A DNA stretch of 62,746 bases from Gammaproteobacteria bacterium (GTDB lineage Bacteria > Pseudomonadota > Gammaproteobacteria > Steroidobacterales > JABDKV01): assembly GCA_024638445.1 (NCBI GenBank), contig JAHEKH010000005.1, positions 1-62,746 on the forward strand. Reading direction: 5' to 3'. Made by a program: the position numbers and the translations under genes. Numbering within the stretch: position 1 is the stretch's first letter; each line of letters begins with the position of its first letter. Below, one piece after another: positions 56,866 through 62,746 of the stretch. Under the pieces are notes generated by a model. The model saw nothing but the letters and a program-made list of their open reading frames with translations, ran no database searches and was not told the origin of the DNA.

Positions 56866-58905
56866 ATGAAGCATTGCTTGTCAGCATCGTTGCTCGTCAC
56901 GGCAGCGGCGTCGTCGCCAATAGCCGCCGACGAAGCACGTGAAGTTTTTGAAGAAGTCATCGTAATCGCTCACCCGCTGTCCGGCGAAGGGCTGGCCCAG
57001 GCCGCCGAAATCGTCGAAGGTGAGGAGTTGCTGCGAGATTCAGCCGCCTCGATTGGCGCAACGCTTGCCAATCAACCCGGCATCCACTCGTCGTCGTTCG
57101 GCCAGGCCTCGAGCCGGCCCGTCATTCACGGTCTGGCCGGGGCGCGGGTCAAAGTCATGGAAGATCGCATCGACACGCTGGATGCCTCTGTCACGAGCGG
57201 AGATCACGCGGTCACGGTGGAGTCATTCATCGCCGACCGCATAGAGGTCCTGAAGGGACCCAGCACACTGCTGTACGGCAGCGGTGCGATCGGCGGCGTC
57301 GTTGACGTACATACGGGCCGGATCCCGCACCAGCTGCCGGAACAGATGATCAGCGGCCGTGTTGAGATTCGCGGTGGTGACAACGGCGACCAGACCACTG
57401 CGGCCGCACGCATTGACGGCGGCACGGGCTATTTTGCCTGGCACTTCGATGGTTTTACCCGCGAAGCTGATCCCTACGAGATCCCGGGATTTGCGGAATC
57501 GGCCAGGCAACGTGCACGCGAAGGGGCGGATGGCGACCACGAAGAAGAGGAAGAAACCTTCGGCATTCTGCCGGGCAGCCAGCTGGAATCGAGTGGTGGA
57601 GCGCTCGGGGCGTCCTACATTGGCGATCGCGGCTTTTTCGGTGTGGCGATCAGCACCATCGACAGCGACTACGGTTTACCCGGCGGTCATGGCCATGAGG
57701 AAGATGAGGAAGAAGAAGCAGACGGCAACCCGACACTCGAAATGGAGCAGACCCGCGTCGATCTTGAAGCGGCGTGGGAGAATCCTTTGGCCGGATTCGA
57801 GAGCGCCAACGTCCGCATCGGCATCAACGACTACGAGCACCAGGAAATCGAACCCAACGGAGAGCCGGCCACCTTGTTCACCAACGAGGCAGTCGAAAGC
57901 CGCGTGGAGTTAATGTACGAAGATGCCGGCATGTGGAGCGGCGCTATCGGCCTGCAGTATGCCAACCGCGAGTTCGCGGCGGTCGGCGACGAGGCTTTCG
58001 TACCGCCAGTCGACACGGCATCCTTCGGGTTGTTCTGGGTCGGCGAAAGGCCTGTAGGCGACCTGGAGCTCGAGACCGGGTTTCGCATCGAGACTATCGA
58101 ACACGAGCCGGTCGGTGCGGCCAGCCGCAGCTTCACCGGCATGGGCGCCTCGCTTGGCGCGGTTCTCCCGTTTGCCAACGGCTGGCGGCTGGGGCTGATC
58201 GCAGATTACTCGTCGCGCGCACCGGTTGCGGAAGAACTGTATTCAGACGGACCGCACCTGGCGACGACAAGTTTCGAAGTGGGCGATCTCTCGCTGGACG
58301 AGGAAAAAGCGTTTAACGTATCCGCCACCATCGACTTTGCCGACGACAACCTCGAGTGGATTACGACGGTCTATCTCACGAAGTTCTCGGATTTTATCTA
58401 TCAGCAAGCCACCGGCGAGATCGAGGACCAATTGCCTGTGTTGCTCTACCAACAGGCTGACGCCACGTTCTTTGGCGTCGATGCCGAGGTCAACGTCACC
58501 GTCGCCAGCTTCGATGCCGGCAGAGTCAGGCTCAGGGGCACGTTCGATACCGTCAGCGCCGAACTGGACCGTGGCGACAACCAGAATCTGCCGCGCATCC
58601 CCCCAACCCGCTTCGGCACGGGCATCGAGGTCGAGTGGGGCCGCTGGACTGCATCGCTCGATTATCTTTACACCAACCCGGTTGGCAAGAACGACGTGGC
58701 GGCGCTGGAGCTGCCGACCGACAGCTACAGCGACCTGCGGGCGTTCCTGAGCACGACCATTCCACTGAACGACAGCGAGCTGCAGCTGTTTTTCCAGGGA
58801 CGCAACCTGGCGGACCGGGAGCAACGTAACCACACGTCGTTCATCAAGGACTTCGCCCCACTGCCGGGCCGTACCCTGGAAGCCGGTGTCCGTGTCACCT
58901 TCTAG
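56866..58905 (+). CDS. TonB-dependent outer-membrane receptor, probably zinc/metal (ZnuD-like)
   Basis: From ATG 56866, behind GGAG, the receptor has 679 residues. A signal peptide (SASLLVTAAASSPIAA) is followed by the plug domain at about 30-165 (SSFGQASSRPVIHGL, ADRIEVLKGPSTLLYGSGAI). A 22-strand-type barrel runs to a C-terminal aromatic RVTF. Two acidic or His-rich stretches in outer loops, GDHEEEEETF and GHGHEEDEEEE, suggest divalent-metal binding, as in ZnuD-type receptors. No Zur box is obvious. It lies between maf and rluC, which are usual neighbours, so the block was inserted. Confidence 0.85.
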   Translation: MKHCLSASLLVTAAASSPIAADEAREVFEEVIVIAHPLSGEGLAQAAEIVEGEELLRDSAASIGATLANQPGIHSSSFGQASSRPVIHGLAGARVKVMEDRIDTLDASVTSGDHAVTVESFIADRIEVLKGPSTLLYGSGAIGGVVDVHTGRIPHQLPEQMISGRVEIRGGDNGDQTTAAARIDGGTGYFAWHFDGFTREADPYEIPGFAESARQRAREGADGDHEEEEETFGILPGSQLESSGGALGASYIGDRGFFGVAISTIDSDYGLPGGHGHEEDEEEEADGNPTLEMEQTRVDLEAAWENPLAGFESANVRIGINDYEHQEIEPNGEPATLFTNEAVESRVELMYEDAGMWSGAIGLQYANREFAAVGDEAFVPPVDTASFGLFWVGERPVGDLELETGFRIETIEHEPVGAASRSFTGMGASLGAVLPFANGWRLGLIADYSSRAPVAEELYSDGPHLATTSFEVGDLSLDEEKAFNVSATIDFADDNLEWITTVYLTKFSDFIYQQATGEIEDQLPVLLYQQADATFFGVDAEVNVTVASFDAGRVRLRGTFDTVSAELDRGDNQNLPRIPPTRFGTGIEVEWGRWTASLDYLYTNPVGKNDVAALELPTDSYSDLRAFLSTTIPLNDSELQLFFQGRNLADREQRNHTSFIKDFAPLPGRTLEAGVRVTF

Positions 58906-58934
58906 GGCGACTGTGCCGGAAGGGTGCCGTAGCT

Positions 58935-59135
58935 TTGAAGTCCCGCCCTTGCCGCCTGGCGTTGAGCGCGAGGGTGATCGGCGCGTTGCTGGGCGAGGGC
59001 ACGACCGGCATGATCGCGGGCACCGTCTCATTGACGGCCGTTCCGATCCCGGCCGCTGCGTGGCTGTTCGGCGCCGCGCTGCTTGGCATCGCCGGCCTGC
59101 GCGGCGCAGTGGCGTGGACTAATCGGCTGAAGTGA
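58935..59135 (+). pseudogene. Orphan PEP-CTERM-like fragment (VPxPA type)
   Basis: A 66-codon frame from TTG has no credible signal peptide or body. It ends with TAVPIPAAAWLFGAALLGIAG, much like the sorting signals at 45962 and 44917. The tail after the helix has only one Arg and then AVAWTNRLK, so even the signal is degraded. It is best read as the remnant of a VPxPA-CTERM gene left in the TonB-receptor insertion. Confidence 0.55.
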
Positions 59136-59144
59136 GCCGGGATC

Positions 59145-59158
59145 GCGGCTGAAGCCGC
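59145..59158. repeat. REP-like hairpin, copy 2
   Basis: GCGGC-TGAA-GCCGC, identical to 52941-52954. Here it is embedded in GATCGCGGCT...CTCCCACAA, which looks like the REP sequences common in pseudomonads. It lies between a converging fragment and rluC. Confidence 0.55.
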
Positions 59159-59182
59159 TCCCACAAGTCAGGCAAACCGCAC

Positions 59183-60133
59183 CTAGGGGAGACGGTCGAG
59201 GAAAGTGCGGAGCTCGTCGTTGAGGGGGGCGCTGACCTGGAAGTCGTCGCCGTCGTGGGGCCGCACGAAACGCAGTGCGTGTGCATGCAGGAAGAGCCGA
59301 CGCAAACCCCACCGCTCGAACTGGCGATTCATGCCCTCGTGCCCGTAGCGGGTGTCACCGGCGACCGGCAGCCCCAGGTGCGCCGCATGTGCCCGGATCT
59401 GGTGCGTGCGCCCCGTGTGCAGCAACACCTCGACCAGCGTCGCCTTTTTAAAGTTTTGCAGTCGTAAAAATTCCGTGTGCGCCGTGCGGCCGTCGTCCGC
59501 CACAACCACGTGACGTTCACCCGAGCGACGCCGTATCGCCAGCGGTGCCCTGCACACCACCCGGTCTTCCGGCAGCCGCCCCGCCAGCAACGCCATGTAA
59601 CGCTTCTCGATCTGACCCTCGCGCAACAGCTCGTGCAAGGCCCGCAGCTCGCTGCGGCGCTTGGCGATCATGAGGCAGCCGCTCGTCTCCCGGTCCAGCC
59701 GGTGAACCAGCTCGAGTGAATCGCATTTCGGGCGCAGCTTCCGGATGGCTTCGATGGCGCCATAGTTGAGACCGCTGCCACCGTGCACCGCCAGGCCGGC
59801 GGGCTTGTCAATCACCATCAGGCGCGCATCCTCGAACAGCACGGCGCGTTCCAGCTGGTCGCCCAGCGGTGCCGGGACCCGGACCTGGGCCGCCTCGGCG
59901 ACCCGCACCGGGGGAATCCGGACCCGGTCGCCGGCTTCCAGGCGATGGCCCGGCTTCACCCGGCCACCGTTGACCCGCACCTCGCCGCGGCGCATCAGCC
60001 GGTAAATACGGCTCTTGGGAACCCCCTTCAGATGCCGGGACAGGAAGTTGTCGACCCGCTGGCCGGCATCGTTTTCCTTCGCCTCGACGGTGCGTACCCT
60101 GGGACGGTCGCCAGGGTTGTGAGATTCGCTCAT
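59183..60133 (-). CDS. rluC: 23S rRNA pseudouridine synthase RluC
   Basis: RluC makes pseudouridines 955, 2504 and 2580 in 23S rRNA. The 316 residues have an N-terminal S4 domain (about 20-80: RVDNFLSRHLKGVPKSRIYR) and the RsuA/RluA catalytic domain with Asp in VHRLDRETSGCL. Later segments LLHTGRTHQIRAHAAHLG and GDTRYG are typical. It is divergent from rne with a 373-base gap, as in E. coli. Confidence 0.95.
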   Translation of the reverse strand: MSESHNPGDRPRVRTVEAKENDAGQRVDNFLSRHLKGVPKSRIYRLMRRGEVRVNGGRVKPGHRLEAGDRVRIPPVRVAEAAQVRVPAPLGDQLERAVLFEDARLMVIDKPAGLAVHGGSGLNYGAIEAIRKLRPKCDSLELVHRLDRETSGCLMIAKRRSELRALHELLREGQIEKRYMALLAGRLPEDRVVCRAPLAIRRRSGERHVVVADDGRTAHTEFLRLQNFKKATLVEVLLHTGRTHQIRAHAAHLGLPVAGDTRYGHEGMNRQFERWGLRRLFLHAHALRFVRPHDGDDFQVSAPLNDELRTFLDRLP

Positions 60134-60150
60134 GATTCAAGGATTTAGCA

Positions 60151-60506
60151 TTGCGGCCGCGGATCGGGCTTTGCTATAGTAGCTTATTGGCCTGCATGCC
60201 TGAGCGCCCTGGGGCGCCGCTGCAGGCCTTTGAATTGTAGAGAACGCCGCGACCGGCCCGGCCTGACTGAGCCGCCGTCGCATGGATTAAACCGCCCTTG
60301 CAGGGCGATAACGTTTAGGCTGTTCTGTTCCGGATTTTGAAGCTGTTTCTTTGCCGCCCCGGCGGTAGCCTGGAAGCAGTGGACAGAAAGAGGATGAGTC
60401 CTCGCGCCACAGTCGGCGCAGATACGATCGAGTGACCCTTGTCCGGGCCGCGTGATGCGGCCCCTCCCGAACAGGCGGCCCCTGAGAAAAAACAGGAAGG
60501 GGCAGC
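60151..60506 (+). promoter_or_regulatory. rne promoter and long structured 5' leader
   Basis: TTGCGG (60151-60156) and TATAGT (60175-60180), spaced 18 bases apart, would start a leader of about 320 bases. It holds a long hairpin (GGCCTGCA 60189-60196 with TGCAGGCC 60221-60228, and an inner GCGCC/GGCGC) and a second one (GGGCCGC 60445-60451 with GCGGCCC 60457-60463). In E. coli a long hairpin-rich rne leader lets RNase E cleave its own mRNA. The same feedback is likely here. No gene is seen in the gap. Confidence 0.6.
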
Positions 60507-62746
60507 ATGAAAAGAATGCTGGTCAACGCAGTTCAGCCTGAGGAGCTGCGTGTTGCCATGGTCGATGGCCAGAAGCTGTACGACCTCGATATCGAGGTAC
60601 CGTCGCGAAGCCAGAAAAAGGCCAACATCTATAAAGGAAAAATCACCCGCATCGAGCCAAGCCTCGAGGCGGCCTTCGTCGACTTCGGCGTGGAGCGTCA
60701 CGGCTTCCTGCCGCTGAAGGAGATTTCTCGCAGCTATTTCCGCAAGACACCCGACCCGGGTAACCGCGTCAATATCCGCGACGTCCTCTCCGAAGGCCAG
60801 GAGGTGGTAGTCCAGGTCGACAAGGAGGAGCGCGGCAACAAGGGTGCGGCGCTGACGACCTTCATCAGCCTGGCCGGGCGGTTCATCGTCCTGATGCCGA
60901 ACAACCCCCGGGCCGGGGGTGTATCGCGCCGGATTGGCGGGGACGAGCGCACCGAGCTGCGCGAGACCATCGCCGAGCTCGAGGTACCCGACGGCATGGG
61001 CGTCATCGTCCGGACCGCCGGCGTGGGCCGCGGCGTCGAAGAGCTGCGCTGGGACATGGAGTACCTGCTCAACATCTGGACGGCAATCGAGACCGCCGCC
61101 GATCGGAAGGCACCTTTCCTGATCTACCAGGAAAGCAACGCCATCATCCGTGCAATTCGGGACCACCTCGACAAAGAAGTTGGCGAGATCCTGGTCGACG
61201 ATCCCACCGTTTACAACGAGGCCCGCGCCTTCATGGAAACGGTGATGCCGCACAACATGGCCAGGCTCAAGCTGTACGAGGATCCGGTCCCGTTATTTAC
61301 CCGTTACCAGATCGAGAGCCAGATCGAATCGGCGTTCTCTCACGCGGTGCGGCTGCCGTCCGGTGGCAGCGTGGTGATCGATCCCACCGAGGCGCTGGTG
61401 TCGATCGACATCAACTCGGCGCGGGCCACCAAGGGCAGCGATATCGAACAGACCGCGACCCAGACCAATCTCGAGGCAGCCGACGAGATTGCCCGCCAGC
61501 TGCGCCTGCGCGACATTGGCGGCCTGATCGTCATCGATTTCATCGATATGTCGCAAAACCGCAACCAGCGCGACGTCGAGAACCGGCTACGCGATGCCGT
61601 CAAGCAGGACCGGGCCCGGGTACAGATCGGGCGCATCTCCCGCTTTGGTCTCCTGGAGATGTCGCGCCAGCGGCTGCGGCCCTCGCTGGGCGAATCCAGC
61701 GCAAACGTCTGTCCGCGCTGCAACGGTCATGGCACCGTTCGCGACGTCGAGTCCCTGTCGCTGGCCATCCTGCGCCTGATCGGCGAGGAAAGCCGCAAGG
61801 AACGGACCGCGAGAATCATCGCCCAGCTGCCGGTCGACGTCAGCACCTACCTGCTGAACGAGAAGCGCGACTGGGTCACCACCATCGAGGAACGTAACGG
61901 GATACAGGTCGTCATCGTGCCCACGCCCGAACTCGAAACTCCCAACTACACGATTCGTCGCGTACGCGACGACGAAGTCCGGTTGCCGGAAAACACGGCG
62001 GCCAGCTACCTGATGCCGACCGTCGAGGAAGACGGCACCGACACGACACCGACACCCGCTTCGAAACCGCGCCCCGAGCAGCCTGCCGTGCAGGTAGTGG
62101 TGCCGGAGTCCCCGGCGCCGGCGCCAGCCCCACGGCCCGCACCTGCACCCGCGGCAGTCGCAGCAGCCCCGGCGGGCCCGGGCCTGTTCGTCCGCTTGTG
62201 GCGTTCGTTGTTCGGCACCGGCGAAGCCCTGGCGGCAAAAAGCACCAAGACCCGAAAGAGCCCCGACAGCGACCAGCCCGCGCGTTCCCAGCGCCGGCGA
62301 CGTTCAGGTCGCGGCGGCGGACGCGGCGGTCGTGGCGGTCGCAGCGACAATCAGCAATCCCAGGCCCGGCGTGAAGGCGGTTCGCCGTCACGGCGCAAGA
62401 CCCGCAAGAAGAAATCGGGCGGGCAGCGGCGTGGCCAGGCGCAGGGCAAGGACCAGGCGCAGAGCAAGGACCAGGCGCAGGGCAAGGACCAGGCGCAAAA
62501 CAAGGACCAGGGCCAGGGCGGAAAACCCGCCGACGGTAACCAGGAAGCCGGGACCAGGACTGCCCAGGGCGAACAGCAGCCACGCCGTTCACGCGGTGGG
62601 CGCCGGCGCCGTGGCGGACGACGCGGCGGAAGAAACCGTCGTGGCCGCGACCAGGCCGCTGGCGGTAACACCGGCGGCAATACGGACGCAGGAGCAGGTA
62701 ACGCCGGCGGACAACAATCGTCCGGTAATGACGGCGGTGGCTCGGG
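60507..62746 (+). CDS. rne: Ribonuclease E (3' end outside window)
   Basis: RNase E is the main mRNA-decay endonuclease and degradosome scaffold. The open frame from ATG 60507 (ribosome site AGGAAGG) covers about 746 residues to the window edge. The S1 domain is at about 35-125. The DNase-I-like catalytic part has [13 protein letters not shown] and [12 protein letters not shown], which carry the two metal-binding Asp residues. The zinc-link is CPRCNGHG. The C-terminal half is disordered, with proline-alanine runs, Arg/Gly-rich RNA-binding stretches and a 6-residue KDQAQx tandem repeat (62436-62515). A short amphipathic segment ([11 protein letters not shown]) resembles the membrane-targeting helix. 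Confidence 0.96.
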   Translation, partial: MKRMLVNAVQPEELRVAMVDGQKLYDLDIEVPSRSQKKANIYKGKITRIEPSLEAAFVDFGVERHGFLPLKEISRSYFRKTPDPGNRVNIRDVLSEGQEVVVQVDKEERGNKGAALTTFISLAGRFIVLMPNNPRAGGVSRRIGGDERTELRETIAELEVPDGMGVIVRTAGVGRGVEELRWDMEYLLNIWTAIETAADRKAPFLIYQESNAIIRAIRDHLDKEVGEILVDDPTVYNEARAFMETVMPHNMARLKLYEDPVPLFTRYQIESQIESAFSHAVRLPSGGSVVIDPTEALVSIDINSARATKGSDIEQTATQTNLEAADEIARQLRLRDIGGLIVIDFIDMSQNRNQRDVENRLRDAVKQDRARVQIGRISRFGLLEMSRQRLRPSLGESSANVCPRCNGHGTVRDVESLSLAILRLIGEESRKERTARIIAQLPVDVSTYLLNEKRDWVTTIEERNGIQVVIVPTPELETPNYTIRRVRDDEVRLPENTAASYLMPTVEEDGTDTTPTPASKPRPEQPAVQVVVPESPAPAPAPRPAPAPAAVAAAPAGPGLFVRLWRSLFGTGEALAAKSTKTRKSPDSDQPARSQRRRRSGRGGGRGGRGGRSDNQQSQARREGGSPSRRKTRKKKSGGQRRGQAQGKDQAQSKDQAQGKDQAQNKDQGQGGKPADGNQEAGTRTAQGEQQPRRSRGGRRRRGGRRGGRNRRGRDQAAGGNTGGNTDAGAGNAGGQQSSGNDGGGS

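Noticed and set aside
60315-61253. 312-codon open frame on the minus strand
   Set aside because: It is antisense to the rne catalytic region; no ribosome site or domain.

Overview
This window is GC-rich (about 60%) bacterial chromosome with gammaproteobacterial gene order. Its backbone blocks are ftsK-lolA-crcB-serS; trxB-aat-infA-clpA-clpS; and maf|yceD-rpmF-plsX-fabH beside rluC|rne. The PEP-CTERM/exosortase-type proteins, the split type II secretion operon, the lexA-imuA-imuB-dnaE2 cassette and the large secreted cytochromes suggest a free-living marine or sediment gammaproteobacterium (Woeseiaceae or Chromatiales-like). That placement is an inference from gene content, not a measurement.

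Layout. 1-1718: edge of an exopolysaccharide export operon on the minus strand (outer-membrane barrel, cut by the window edge, and a Wza-type export protein). 2172-2261: tRNA-Ser(UGA). 2348-4738: MscS-type channel. 4699-9772: minus-strand operon ftsK, lolA, a VanZ-like gene, crcB, serS. 9864-10922: alanine dehydrogenase, divergent from trxB. 11088-14212: trxB, a COG3146 acyltransferase, aat and infA; clpA and clpS converge on them. Aat, ClpS and ClpA together make the Leu/Phe N-degron route. 17158-19374: CHASE2 adenylate cyclase. 19553-25249: gspC, D, E and F. 25446-28617: a secreted beta-helix protein, a zinc-ribbon/pilin-domain fusion and a small acidic protein. 28713-34713: SOS mutagenesis operon lexA-imuA-imuB-dnaE2 behind two LexA boxes. 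34816-35042: a strongly folded non-coding element with a minus-strand terminator. 35181-37591: a c-di-GMP enzyme and a GST-like protein.

37697-46519 is the most unusual part. It holds two tandem paralogous secreted proteins of about 1000 residues (beta-propeller, two CxxCH haem sites, thrombospondin-3 repeats, dockerin-like EF-hands, a shared PGPSA tail). Three PEP-CTERM-type proteins follow. Three copies of a ~50-bp near-perfect palindrome are scattered among these genes. 46831-52918: a PAS sensor without an output domain, a VanZ-like membrane protein, a secreted unknown, an AlkA-type glycosylase, a diguanylate cyclase, a cyclase-family hydrolase and a 58-residue protein with an internal WRxxxVWQxxIK duplication.

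53015-62746: fabH, plsX, rpmF and yceD on the minus strand and maf on the plus strand. A probable metal TonB receptor with a small partner and an orphan PEP-CTERM-like fragment interrupt the usual maf-rluC neighbourhood. rluC and rne follow; rne runs off the right edge. I saw no CRISPR array, rRNA, prophage or complete insertion sequence. Intergenic stretches longer than 300 bases are described under the features that lie in them.
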